Source: Phormidium tenue FACHB-1050 (GTDB lineage: Bacteria > Cyanobacteriota > Cyanobacteriia > Pseudanabaenales > Pseudanabaenaceae). From it: DNA of 51,105 bases. Shown one piece after another: positions 8,951 to 16,842 of this stretch. Position 1 is the stretch's first letter; every line of letters begins with the position of its first letter. Location of the stretch: NCBI RefSeq assembly GCF_014696925.1, contig NZ_JACJQY010000042.1:1-51105 (forward strand), given 5' to 3'. The notes beneath the pieces are model-generated. The model saw only the letters and a list, made by a program, of their open reading frames with translations, was not told the DNA's origin and ran no database searches. Position numbers and translations under genes: made by a program.

Positions 8951-8989
8951 AAAACCCTTGCTGGGTTTGGTTTTTAATTTACAAAAATA

Positions 8990-9059
8990 AAGCGGCGCTT
9001 TGCGCCGCTTTGACCCACAAGCAATTAAAAAAGGAGCAAAGCTCCTTTTTTAATTGCTT
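8990..9059. terminator. Two adjacent hairpins between convergent-side gene ends
   Basis: 8990-9010 has AAGCGGCGC-TTT-GCGCCGCTT. 9019-9059 has arms AAGCAATTAAAAAAGGAGC around AAA, ending six bases before the stop of the coiled-coil gene. The second, with its T-run, is a good terminator for that minus-strand gene. Confidence 0.85.
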
Positions 9060-9064
9060 AGTTT

Positions 9065-9832
9065 TTACTTTACAAATGGACGCATCAGCAAATAACCAGC
9101 GCCAAACGAAGTTAGCACGATCGCTATGATCGTTGCAGTTAAGACCCAACCACTTAAGCCTGTAGACTCATTTGCCTCCTCCATCGACTCAGTACGAAGA
9201 GGTCGAGAAGATATTTCTTCACGAATTTCTAACTTGGGCAATACTTTTGTTTTTGGGGTCGATGTAGGAGCGGGCGCTTCAAAGGCTGCAAAAGAACTAT
9301 CGTAATACAGAGCTTCACTAGCCATCGAATCGCTATCCATGGGTTGTACTGGCTCAGTAGCAAGTTGTCTCGCCCTAGAAATTGCTTCCTGAATAGCGTT
9401 GGTTGTCTGCTGTACAGCAACTTTACGAGGACTAACCTGTGTGGGCTTTTCCACAGAGCGGGGCTTAGCGGCAGGAGGACGACCTTGAGGTTGAGGATTA
9501 CTTCTTGATGGTGCAGTATTAATTTGTGAAGAAGCACGGATACCTGCTAAAACATCAGTTAGCTTAGAATCAGGTAAATTAGACTGGGTGAGAATTGCTT
9601 GAACTCGATCTGTAGATTGGGCGATCGCTTCAAACTCTTGCAACAGCATTTGATTTTGCTTAGTTAGTTGCTCATTTTGCAACTGAAAAAATGAGAGCTT
9701 TGCTTGAGTAGATTGCAACTCCGCAGCCAATTCTCGATACACAGTCACAGGTACTGAGGCTTGATAACCAGAGTGAGAGGTCTGATAACCAGAGTGAGAA
9801 GTTGTAGGTTTAAAGACTGGATTGGCTTGCAT
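9065..9832 (-). CDS. Tail-anchored coiled-coil membrane protein, unknown function
   Basis: 255 residues from the ATG at 9832; an in-frame GTG at 9844 adds four residues. Order of parts: a short N-terminus with a duplicated TSHSGYQ heptad (encoded by a direct repeat near 9765-9799), a coiled coil (YRELAAELQSTQAKLSFFQLQNEQLTK, given here in part), a long Pro/Ser/Thr-rich linker, and a single C-terminal membrane helix (GWVLTATIIAIVLTSFGAGYLL) with a short basic end. This is the layout of a tail-anchored protein with its bulk in the cytoplasm. The architecture looks cyanobacterial, but no named domain was recognised. Confidence 0.75.
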   Translation of the reverse strand: MQANPVFKPTTSHSGYQTSHSGYQASVPVTVYRELAAELQSTQAKLSFFQLQNEQLTKQNQMLLQEFEAIAQSTDRVQAILTQSNLPDSKLTDVLAGIRASSQINTAPSRSNPQPQGRPPAAKPRSVEKPTQVSPRKVAVQQTTNAIQEAISRARQLATEPVQPMDSDSMASEALYYDSSFAAFEAPAPTSTPKTKVLPKLEIREEISSRPLRTESMEEANESTGLSGWVLTATIIAIVLTSFGAGYLLMRPFVK

Positions 9833-9895
9833 AGGCGACAGCACCGATAGACCGTAAAAATTTAGTCGAGACTATACCATATGATTTACTACTTT

Positions 9896-10053
9896 TTTGC
9901 ACTAAAATCCAAAATACATAGCGCTCCTAAATGAGTTGTAAGATTTTGAGTGTTGTGAGAGTGCGCCCTGAAGGGGCGCACTCTCACAATCTATTTAGGA
10001 TTGCTATAGTTGACAAGCTAAGCTCGCCAACTATGTTTTGGATTTTAGTGCAA
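9896..10053. repeat. Nested inverted repeat around a GTGAGAGTGCGCCC hairpin
   Basis: The outer arms TTGCACTAAAATCCAAAA (9896-9914) and TTTTGGATTTTAGTGCAA (10036-10053) enclose a hairpin at 9953-9989 (TTGTGAGAGTGCGCCC). The inner hairpin has the same arms as the one at 30424-30466. Confidence 0.8.
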
Positions 10054-10054
10054 A

Positions 10055-10150
10055 GCGAGAGTTAGCTAGTACAAACCTAAAACCCAGAAGATAAGTGGCG
10101 GCGCTTCGCGCCGCCACTTATCTTCTAAGCAAAACTTGATTTGCTATAGC
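10055..10150. repeat. Dispersed palindromic element, family A (right flank shortened)
   Basis: Left flank GAGTTAGCTAGTACAAACC, then a perfect 19-base-arm palindrome AGAAGATAAGTGGCGGCGC-TTC (10086-10126), then AAGCAAAACTTGATTTGCTATAGC. The left side has AACCC before the palindrome, but the matching GGGTTTTATGTCC is absent on the right. Confidence 0.9.
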
Positions 10151-10192
10151 CGCCCAATTTGTTTAGTTTGCTAATTTTAAAGCTTTAAAGCC

Positions 10193-10906
10193 ATGCTTTT
10201 ATTACAATTCAGTACTTCTCACTATTGCCGTAAAGCTAGGCTGGCTCTTGGCTATAAGCAAATTCCCTATCAGGTTGAAAATCTCACCCCTGCTTTGCAC
10301 ATTTTACGAGTTAAACCTCTTTCGGGTTCACATACTGTGCCTGTACTATTGCCTCAGCAAAAAAACTGTCCCGCAGTAGTCGCCGACTCTACCGAAATTA
10401 TTCGGTTTCTGGAAGCCTATCAACCTGATCCACCTCTGTATTTGGAAAATGATATGCAACAAAAGGAAGCTTTACGATTGGAAGATTATTTTGATGAATT
10501 TATTGGTACGGCGGCGCGGTTTGTGTACTACCAGTTTCGTGCTAATGAGGGCAAACAGATCGATTCTTCTTGGATGAGTCAAGCTGTGATTGCGATTGTC
10601 CGATCGCAATATGACATTAATGCCGACTCAGCAAAGATTGCTGCTCTGAAAATTGCTGATGCGATCGCGATGCTCAGTGAATTTTGGCAAGATGGCTATT
10701 TGGTGGGCGATCGCTTTAGTGTTGCTGATTTGACTGCGGCAGCTTTGTTGTCGCCATTAGGTTTAATTCCTACTTATCGGCAAAATTATCCTTGGCTATT
10801 TGAGCGAATCACCGAAATTCATCAGCTTTGTAATGAACCATTACCCAAAAATTGGCAAGCTGGACTTGATGGTTTATCAAGTTATAGCAATGCAAAAGTG
10901 AACTAG
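10193..10906 (+). CDS. Glutathione S-transferase family protein
   Basis: A 237-residue protein with an N-terminal thioredoxin-like domain (MLLLQFSTSHYCRKARLALG, with the CRK pair in the active-site position) and PVL...VVADSTEIIRFLE for the gamma-glutamyl-binding SxxI segment (S near 65). A helical C-terminal domain contains DRFSVADLTAAALLSPLG, the GST N-capping-box region. It probably conjugates or reduces substrates with glutathione in the cytosol. The exact class and substrate are unknown. The gene is monocistronic and flanked by palindromic elements on both sides. Confidence 0.88.
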   Translation: MLLLQFSTSHYCRKARLALGYKQIPYQVENLTPALHILRVKPLSGSHTVPVLLPQQKNCPAVVADSTEIIRFLEAYQPDPPLYLENDMQQKEALRLEDYFDEFIGTAARFVYYQFRANEGKQIDSSWMSQAVIAIVRSQYDINADSAKIAALKIADAIAMLSEFWQDGYLVGDRFSVADLTAAALLSPLGLIPTYRQNYPWLFERITEIHQLCNEPLPKNWQAGLDGLSSYSNAKVN

Positions 10907-11000
10907 TACAAACCAAAACCCCAGAAGAAGAATGGCGGTGCGAAGCACCGCCATTCTTCTTCTGGGGTTTTATGTCCTAAGCAAAACTTGCTTTTCTATA
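10905..11000. repeat. Dispersed palindromic element, family A (best copy)
   Basis: AACTAGTACAAACC, then a perfect palindrome with 27-base arms (10915-10941 and 10945-10971, GAA loop, arm segment AGAAGAAGAATGG), then ATGTCCTAAGCAAAACTTGC. The left flank starts at the stop codon TAG of the GST gene (AAC TAG), so the element abuts, or supplies, that stop. Confidence 0.92.
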
Positions 11001-11006
11001 AGGTAG

Positions 11007-11057
11007 TGAACAAGATGACAAGGGTGGCGCAAAGCGCCGCCCTTGTCATCTTGTTCA
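11007..11057. repeat. Palindrome with GGCGC core
   Basis: 24-base arms TGAACAAGATGACAAGGG... around AAA with one mismatch. With the preceding element it fills much of the 336-base gap before the next gene. The remaining 11058-11242 is AT-rich promoter space. Confidence 0.9.
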
Positions 11058-11242
11058 TAAAAGTGGGGCTTTTAAATTTCGTTACTTTTGAGATTTTGTG
11101 CTTAAACATTTTCGGTGTTAGCTGATTGATGTTAACTTAGAGGATATTTAAAAAGTCTAAAAGCTGAATTTTTCCAATACTTCAGAGTCTAAAAAACAGG
11201 TTTTCAGATAGGTTGTTAAAGGCGATTAGTGCGAGTAGTTTT

Positions 11243-11899
11243 ATGACTGTCAATGTTAGCGAATCTTTGTTTGAGCAGATTCTCGAATATCTTCGAGCAA
11301 GGACTGAAGCGAGCGATCGCGTTGCTGAAAGTTTGCTCAAAACACTTGAAACTCTGACATCTAGCAGTACTACAAGTTCTGTTACTAAGTCCAATAGCGA
11401 TCGCGACGCTGATCTAGAATTGCAGTTTGGACAAAAACTATTTGACGCTTGGAAAGAGCTAGCTGACCTACAAGTGGGCGAAAACTATTGGAGCTATCCA
11501 GTCATGTTTGAAGACCTTGCCGAAGCAATGGAGATATCTGTTGATCGCTTTGTGCAGTATTTATCAAATGTTCAGATTGGCAGTTTGCAGCTTATTCAAG
11601 GTCGTGGCTACAATTATCAGGTAAATGGACAGCAATCTGCTTCCTTGACTTTCCATTCTGCCCCAACTCTCAAAAAAGCAGCGATTCCCAATGTTGCTGA
11701 TAAAAAACAAGGTGCGGATCATAAATCTCTAAGCAAAACTTTTAAAGTAGGCGATCTCGTAGTTGTAAATGCGAACCGTCAACAGTATGCCAACCATAAA
11801 GGTGTAGTTGAGCAAGTGATTAGTGTTAGCTGTCGTGTCAAATTAGACAATGGCTGGACAGCCTTTTTACCTAATCATTGTTTGGATCACATTCCATAA
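11243..11899 (+). CDS. Unknown protein with C-terminal KOW/SH3-like domain
   Basis: 218 residues from the ATG at 11243; a TTG at 11213 is in frame but less likely. The N-terminal half is helical and acidic (ESLFEQILEYLRARTEASDR...). The middle has LFDAWKELADLQVGENYWSYPVMFEDLAEAMEI (quoted here only as LFDAWKELADLQ to EMEI positions about 70-105), which suggests a winged-helix-like unit. The last 60 residues (FKVGDLVVVNANRQQYANHK, GWTAFLPNHCLDHIP) look like a small KOW/SH3 beta barrel of the type that binds RNA or protein. Function is unknown. The stop codon is inside a 24-base palindrome arm. Confidence 0.7.
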   Translation: MTVNVSESLFEQILEYLRARTEASDRVAESLLKTLETLTSSSTTSSVTKSNSDRDADLELQFGQKLFDAWKELADLQVGENYWSYPVMFEDLAEAMEISVDRFVQYLSNVQIGSLQLIQGRGYNYQVNGQQSASLTFHSAPTLKKAAIPNVADKKQGADHKSLSKTFKVGDLVVVNANRQQYANHKGVVEQVISVSCRVKLDNGWTAFLPNHCLDHIP

Positions 11900-11942
11900 A
11901 TTGCAAAAGGGGTGCTTAGCGCCCCTTTTGCAATTTATGGAA
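11892..11942. terminator. Palindrome covering the last codons of the 11243 gene
   Basis: Arms TTCCATAAATTGCAAAAGGGGTGC and its complement around TTA, with one G-T mismatch. The left arm contains part of ATT, then CCA and the TAA stop of the upstream gene. Confidence 0.9.
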
Positions 11943-11998
11943 GAGTCGCGCCGAGACTCTCACTAGACTATAGACCTAATATAAAAAGCATTGAGAAT

Positions 11999-12370
11999 AT
12001 GACCTTTGAAGAAGCGATCGCTCAGTTTAATAGTGGTGATTATTATGCTTGTCATGACACTTTAGAGGCGATTTGGAATGATGCTTGGCAAAGCGATCGG
12101 GCTTTTTATCAGGGTATTTTGCAAATTGCTGTTGGTCTATATCATCTCAAAAGTCAAAATTGGTATGGTGCGGCAATTCTCCTAGGTGAAGGTACGAGTC
12201 GTTTACCAGCCTACCTTCCCGATTATCAATCCATTGATGTGGAAACTTTATTGGAAGATAGTTTACTCATCTTGCGAACAGTGCAACTGAGTGGAAAAGA
12301 AGGTATAGGGAATCTCTTGAAAAATCTTGAGAATGGAGATTTGAAAACCCCGAAGATCTATATGCTCTAA
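11999..12370 (+). CDS. DUF309 protein
   Basis: 123 residues from the ATG at 11999. An upstream GTG inside the hairpin would give a non-homologous extension and is rejected. The DUF309 helical core is clear: FEEAIAQFNSGDYYACHDTLEAIW with the H-D-x-LE signature, followed by YQGILQIAVGLYHLKSQNWYGA. The family resembles TPR-like helical hairpins. Its biochemical role is unknown although it is widespread in cyanobacteria and other bacteria. The gene is followed by a long palindrome that should end its transcript. Confidence 0.88.
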   Translation: MTFEEAIAQFNSGDYYACHDTLEAIWNDAWQSDRAFYQGILQIAVGLYHLKSQNWYGAAILLGEGTSRLPAYLPDYQSIDVETLLEDSLLILRTVQLSGKEGIGNLLKNLENGDLKTPKIYML

Positions 12371-12384
12371 GAATTATGGGATTT

Positions 12385-12445
12385 ACTCAAGAACCAAATT
12401 CTTGTGACGTGGCTTTGCCACGTCACAAGAATTTGGTTCTTGAGT
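12385..12445. terminator. Long perfect palindrome after DUF309
   Basis: Perfect 29-base arms (ACTCAAGAACCAAATTCTTG...GACGTGGC) around a TTT triloop, 15 bases after the stop. Confidence 0.9.
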
Positions 12446-12478
12446 TTGCTACGCATTCCTAATCTTGTTATCCCAATC

Positions 12479-12680
12479 CACGAAAGTGTGACAACACTTT
12501 CGTGAATTAAAAGCTCAACCCTTACAGGGTTTTAAAAACACAAAATGGCGCAGCCATTTTGTGTTTTGGTATTACACCAATTCACGAAAGTGTGGCAACA
12601 CTTTTGTGAATTAAAAACCTACTCCAGTAAGGATTTTCAAAGCACAAAATGGCTACGCCATTTTGTGCTTTGGTATTAGA
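12479..12680. repeat. Tandem pair of two-hairpin repeats (family B)
   Basis: Two units of about 100 bases in direct order. Each has CACGAAAGTGTGxCAACACTTTxGTGAATTAAAA, a short linker with CC-TTACAGGG or CC-AGTAAGG, then CACAAAATGGC-loop-GCCATTTTGTG and TTGGTATTA. Unit 1 is about 12479-12577, unit 2 about 12578-12680. Single relatives are at 7689 and 8918. Confidence 0.85.
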
Positions 12681-12715
12681 TGATAGAAGTATTGCTTTGC
12701 GATGCTTCTATCATC
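12679..12715. repeat. Hairpin directly upstream of the acyltransferase gene
   Basis: GATGATAGAAGTATTGC and GCGATGCTTCTATCATC around TTT, with two G-T-type mismatches. It ends 11 bases before the ATG at 12727 and could mask the start region. Confidence 0.75.
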
Positions 12716-12726
12716 AAGGTTTATTA

Positions 12727-13806
12727 ATGACTTGGGAACTCTCCGATCTGCTACGAGCGATCGCAACCACTATTGTGATTGGCATTCATGCTTCTCATCA
12801 CTGGTGGTTTGGTGTAAATGATGTAACTACTATCACTCCTGAAATCTTTATTGATACAATCATTAACCAAGTAGGACGCTTTACCGTACCGTTATTTGTG
12901 ATTTTGTCAGGTTTTGCCCTAGCTAAATCGGAAGAGAATCGTCCATTTAATTTAAAAATATTTATCCAACGCCGCCTCTGGCGGATTGTACCGCCCTATT
13001 TTCTATTCACTTTATTCAACATTGTCGGGCAATCGCAATTTCTTACAGCAGATTGGCTAGAGCGGGGACAACAGTTTTGGCAAGCCATCTCTACGGGCAT
13101 GGGTGACTATCACCTCTATTTCCTCGGAATTATCTTCCAATGCTACATAGTTTATCCATTGCTACGGCGCTTTAACTTTTCTTTGCAAAGACTGATTGGA
13201 TTAGTTCTCATTACTTTTGCTCTGGTGAGTTTGCGGTGGGGATCGGCGATCTTTGGATGGCTGCCAAATATGACAAATTTTCTGCCTAATGGCGATCATG
13301 TAATCTATTGGTTATCCTACTTTCAAATAGGAATTTGGTTAGCTAAAGATCACGGTTGGACTAGCCTATTTGTAACAAATTGGCGATCGCCTTCATGGGG
13401 ATATTTATTTGCGATCGCTGCAACTATTGAATTAAGCGAATTCTATTGGACCGCAATACTCAAAAACTCAGCTGAAGCAGTCGGTCATTATACCCGTCCC
13501 ACTGTGCTTTTCTTGACTTTCTCTTTCTTATTATGGTCAATTTCTTGGCAAAATCCAGAATCCAAAAGTGAGAGTCAGAGCTTTGTACTGTCTCCCACTT
13601 TTGGAATTTGGCAGGCAATTCAACCGCAGATTAAGACATTATCTAGGGCAAGTTTTACTACTTATCTAGTCCATGTTTGGGTGCTACGGGCGATCGCACC
13701 TTTAGAAATCGTTGGAGGAATTCTATTTATTCCGTTAGCAGCAAGTTTATCTTGGTTGGCAGGGCTAATCCTATGGCAAATTTTACAGCGTAAAGCGTTG
13801 AAGTAA
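12727..13806 (+). CDS. Acyltransferase family 3 membrane protein
   Basis: A 359-residue polytopic membrane protein with about ten hydrophobic segments and the AT3 hallmarks near the N-terminus: LLRAIATTIVIGIHASHHWW (catalytic-type His) and VGRFTVPLFVILSGFALAK, then RRLWRIVPPYFLF. AT3 enzymes O-acylate surface polysaccharides or lipids from the cytoplasmic side. The specific substrate here cannot be read. The ATG at 12727 is preferred because the longer in-frame reading to 12649 runs through the palindromic repeats and adds no family sequence. No glycosyltransferase genes are adjacent. Confidence 0.85.
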   Translation: MTWELSDLLRAIATTIVIGIHASHHWWFGVNDVTTITPEIFIDTIINQVGRFTVPLFVILSGFALAKSEENRPFNLKIFIQRRLWRIVPPYFLFTLFNIVGQSQFLTADWLERGQQFWQAISTGMGDYHLYFLGIIFQCYIVYPLLRRFNFSLQRLIGLVLITFALVSLRWGSAIFGWLPNMTNFLPNGDHVIYWLSYFQIGIWLAKDHGWTSLFVTNWRSPSWGYLFAIAATIELSEFYWTAILKNSAEAVGHYTRPTVLFLTFSFLLWSISWQNPESKSESQSFVLSPTFGIWQAIQPQIKTLSRASFTTYLVHVWVLRAIAPLEIVGGILFIPLAASLSWLAGLILWQILQRKALK

Positions 13807-13947
13807 AGCCAAAACACAAAATAAAGACTACGGATGATTATTGTATAAAATACACGTAAAAATAAGACCGATCTAGAGTCAGTAAATATCATCTGTCGCC
13901 CTACCTAAGTGATTTGGTATAACAATACTGGCGACAGCTATAGTCAC

Positions 13948-13988
13948 AAAAAAAGTAGGAGCAGTTCATGAACTGCTCCTACTTTTTT
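13948..13988. terminator. ftsH terminator
   Basis: A perfect 20-base-arm palindrome AAAAAAAGTAGGAGCAGTTC with T-run, 12 bases beyond the ftsH stop on the minus strand. It also faces the end of the acyltransferase gene. Confidence 0.9.
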
Positions 13989-13999
13989 AGAAATAGATT

Positions 14000-15886
14000 T
14001 TAGATTTGAGGGACAAAACGTTCCTTAACAGGAAGCGGAGTGTACTCAGAAATAATGCGACGGAACTCTTCACCGTCGAGAGTTTCATTCTCAACTAGAA
14101 GGTCAACCACGCGATCAATCGCTGTGCGATTTTCATACACAATTTGAAGAGCTGTTTGATAACATTTCTGCACGATTTCGCGAACTTGCTGATCGATCTT
14201 GGCGGAAATATCTTCCGAATATTGAGAGCCACCACCCATGCTGCGTCCGAGAAATACCTCAGAGCTTTGACCTTCGAGGGCGAGTTGACCAATATTCGAC
14301 ATGCCAAAACGAGTGACCATTTGACGAGCCATGCCGCTTACTTGTTGTAAGTCACCACCTGCCCCTGTAGTTACTTCCGCAGCACCAAATACCGCTTCTT
14401 CCGCAGCACGCCCACCAAGAGCCGCCGTGATCCGTGCGAGGATTTGACCACGAGAGATGAGAGTTTGTTCTTCGTCGGGAGTGAACCATGTCAAGCCAGC
14501 CGCTTGACCTCTGGGAATTAGAGTTACCTTCTGAACAGGATCGTGATCCTTCATCAAAGTACCGACGATCGCATGACCAACTTCGTGATAAGCAATCAAA
14601 CGCTTGTTACGACTATCAACGAGAGCTTTACCTTCCAGACCAGCAATAATTCTATCTACTGCATCATCAATTTCCGCCATCGTCATCGCATCCTTACGAC
14701 GACGAGCAGTTAGGATGGCAGCTTCATTAAGCAAGTTAGCGAGGTCAGCACCTGCAAATCCTGGGGTACGTCTTGCGATCGCTTCTAAAGAAACTTCAGG
14801 GCTAATCTTTTTATCGCGAGCATGAACATTCAAAACTTGCAGACGACCTTTGATATCAGGTGGATCAACACCGATTTGTCGATCGAAGCGACCGGGACGT
14901 AACAGTGCCGAGTCAAGTACATCGGCGCGGTTAGTTGCGGCGATGACAATTACGCCAGAGTTGCCTTCAAAACCATCCATTTCCGTGAGGATTTGGTTGA
15001 GGGTCTGTTCTCGTTCGTCGTTACCGCCACCGATACCAGCGCCACGTTGACGACCGACAGCATCAATTTCATCAATAAAGATGATGCAAGGTGCATTTTC
15101 CTTTGCTTTCTTAAACAAGTCACGCACGCGGGATGCACCGACACCGACGAACATTTCGACGAATTCAGAACCTGATACGGAGAAGAAAGGTACACCAGCT
15201 TCACCAGCGATCGCTTTGGCTAGCAAAGTTTTGCCAGTTCCAGGAGGACCAATTAGCAAAACGCCTTTAGGAATCTTTGCGCCAACTGCCGTAAAGCGTT
15301 CGGGCTTTTTCAAGAAAGTCACAACTTCTTGCAGTTCTTCCTTTGCTTCTTCGATGCCAGCGACATCATCGAACATTACGCCCGTCTTTGCATCCATCGC
15401 AAAACGAGCCTTGGATTTACCAAAGTCCATTGCTTGTCCAGGTCCACCCATTTGATTAGAGCGACGGAACAAGAAAAATAAACCAGCAATCAAAGCGATC
15501 GGGAAAATTAAGTTACTGATAAAGCCCCAGATTGCACCATTGTTACTAGGTGGATAAATAGCCAAATCTACACCGCCTTCGTTGATCTTATCCATCAACT
15601 CAGGTGCATAGAGCGGCAAATCAACTCTAGCGCGTTGCTCTTTACCTTCAATTTGGGGATCGCTTGCTACGATTACCGCCGTGCGACCACCATCAAAAAT
15701 ATCAACCTTGCGTACCCGATGTTCATCAAGATATTCAAGGAATCTTCCGTAGGCGATGCGGGTATTAGCCGCGTTCACAGTAGGGCGACTAGGGGCAGGA
15801 CGAGCAATTAAAGTTTGCCATCCAAAAAAGCCGATGATCGCTATGGGTAGTAACCACAGCAGTGCAGTTCTCCAAGAGGATTTCAT
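14000..15886 (-). CDS. ftsH: ATP-dependent zinc metalloprotease FtsH
   Basis: A membrane-bound AAA protease of 628 residues. In cyanobacteria FtsH hexamers degrade damaged D1 during photosystem II repair, among other tasks. Two membrane helices (about 8-24 and 119-140) bracket a lumenal or periplasmic domain. The AAA module has Walker A GPPGTGKT (213-220), Walker B IIFIDEID (268-275) and the second region of homology ending RPGRFDRQ (330-337). The zinc site HEVGH is at 434-438, with a downstream Asp ligand expected in the conserved C-terminal region. Length is canonical. The paralogue (FtsH1-4) cannot be fixed without comparison. Confidence 0.97.
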   Translation of the reverse strand: MKSSWRTALLWLLPIAIIGFFGWQTLIARPAPSRPTVNAANTRIAYGRFLEYLDEHRVRKVDIFDGGRTAVIVASDPQIEGKEQRARVDLPLYAPELMDKINEGGVDLAIYPPSNNGAIWGFISNLIFPIALIAGLFFLFRRSNQMGGPGQAMDFGKSKARFAMDAKTGVMFDDVAGIEEAKEELQEVVTFLKKPERFTAVGAKIPKGVLLIGPPGTGKTLLAKAIAGEAGVPFFSVSGSEFVEMFVGVGASRVRDLFKKAKENAPCIIFIDEIDAVGRQRGAGIGGGNDEREQTLNQILTEMDGFEGNSGVIVIAATNRADVLDSALLRPGRFDRQIGVDPPDIKGRLQVLNVHARDKKISPEVSLEAIARRTPGFAGADLANLLNEAAILTARRRKDAMTMAEIDDAVDRIIAGLEGKALVDSRNKRLIAYHEVGHAIVGTLMKDHDPVQKVTLIPRGQAAGLTWFTPDEEQTLISRGQILARITAALGGRAAEEAVFGAAEVTTGAGGDLQQVSGMARQMVTRFGMSNIGQLALEGQSSEVFLGRSMGGGSQYSEDISAKIDQQVREIVQKCYQTALQIVYENRTAIDRVVDLLVENETLDGEEFRRIISEYTPLPVKERFVPQI

Positions 15887-15971
15887 ATAGCAAAGAGCCT
15901 GATGTTCAAAATAATTTCTTAACTAAACTTAACTTACCATGTTCCTTAATCAATGGGATCGCGCGATCGTA

Positions 15972-16029
15972 AATATCTACCAAAAGAAAAACACCCCCAT
16001 TTGGGGGTGTTTTTCTTTTGGTAGATATT
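15972..16029. terminator. Long palindrome between the coiled-coil gene and ftsH
   Basis: Perfect 27-base arms AATATCTACCAAAAGAAAAACACCCCC and complement. It lies after the 16035 gene and 86 bases before the ftsH start on the minus strand, so it probably separates the two transcripts. Confidence 0.9.
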
Positions 16030-16034
16030 AGGTT

Positions 16035-16661
16035 TTAGAGTCGCAACTCTTTTCTGCCATTTTGGACAATTTTGATCATGTCAATTAGCTGAGATTCAAG
16101 ATTACCTAATACGCGATCGCTATATTCATCAGCACCACGCTGCATATCTTGGACTTCACCCGTTACCCGTTGATGCAATAAATCGAGATCTTTTTGGGCT
16201 TGACGACGCATTTGGTTAACTTCATTAAGAGTTTGCGATTTCACCTGTTCGCATTCCTCTTGGAGTTCGCGACGAATTTGACTGGCTTCCTGCTCCGCTT
16301 GAAGAATTATTACTGACTCTTCCAATAGCTGACTTGCTCTTAGCTCAGCCGACTTAATTAAATCCTCAGCGTATTGTTGAGCTTCAGCAACAAGATCTTG
16401 TTTGTAGAGCAAGATCTCTTCAGCTTTAGCGATCGATTCAGGTACAGACAATCTCACGCGATCGATCTGCTGACATAGTTTTTCTTCATCGATGACGGTA
16501 TGACCCATCACGCGAGGGCCACTTTCCAGCACCATTTCTTCAAGATGGTCTAGCTCTTTGTGTAAGCTCATGTAGTAATCGGCTCTTGGTAAAGGCGCAG
16601 GGGAGCCGTTGTAATTACCATTATTAGATTTAGTACTAGCAGTTGAGTTTTCTGTCAGCAT
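16035..16661 (-). CDS. Coiled-coil protein, DivIVA/ATP-synthase-b-like
   Basis: A 208-residue, highly charged protein. After a low-complexity N-terminus (Asn/Ser rich) the segment RADYYMSLHKELDHLEEMVLES leads into a coiled coil (about 75-195) with Ala- and Gln-rich heptads such as AEAQQYAEDLIKSAELRASQ. No membrane helix is present. Cyanobacterial homologues are often annotated by coiled-coil resemblance to the ATP synthase b subunit or DivIVA. A scaffolding or cell-division-related role is only a guess. It precedes ftsH in the same direction but is separated from it by a strong palindrome. Confidence 0.75.
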   Translation of the reverse strand: MLTENSTASTKSNNGNYNGSPAPLPRADYYMSLHKELDHLEEMVLESGPRVMGHTVIDEEKLCQQIDRVRLSVPESIAKAEEILLYKQDLVAEAQQYAEDLIKSAELRASQLLEESVIILQAEQEASQIRRELQEECEQVKSQTLNEVNQMRRQAQKDLDLLHQRVTGEVQDMQRGADEYSDRVLGNLESQLIDMIKIVQNGRKELRL

Positions 16662-16805
16662 CAGATTTGTGTAGGAGAAATTTCAATGCTTTGATGTTCT
16701 AAGCTGAATTGACTTGCGAAATGAGCTTAAGCGAATCAGTCTAGAAATAATTAACCAACATTGTAAATGACTTTTTGCGAAAGCTGTTACAAGATGAACT
16801 TTTTT

Positions 16806-16836
16806 TGATGAGATGAGTAAAGCCCATCTCATCAAA
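16806..16836 (-). terminator. hemL terminator candidate
   Basis: GATGAGATG-AGTAAAGC-CATCTCATC followed by T-rich or A-rich sequence just past the hemL stop. Confidence 0.6.
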
Positions 16837-16842
16837 ATTGTT

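Larger units (their letters stand above)
9833..10192. other. Gene-free region with two palindromes
   Basis: It contains the hairpins at 9953-9989 and 10086-10126 described separately. The remaining sequence is AT-rich and should hold the promoters of the divergent genes at 9832 (minus) and 10193 (plus). The word GTGCAAAAA/TTTGCACTAAAATCCAAAA occurs on both sides of the first hairpin (9896-9914 and 10031-10053 inverted), making an outer inverted repeat. Confidence 0.7.

Noticed and set aside
12649-12726. N-terminal extension of the acyltransferase
   Set aside because: It is encoded by the CACAAAATGG hairpin and the following one; the ATG at 12727 begins the family sequence.
15081-15455. 124-codon ORF opposite ftsH
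   Set aside because: It is the complement of the strongly conserved FtsH AAA domain and so a shadow of that gene.
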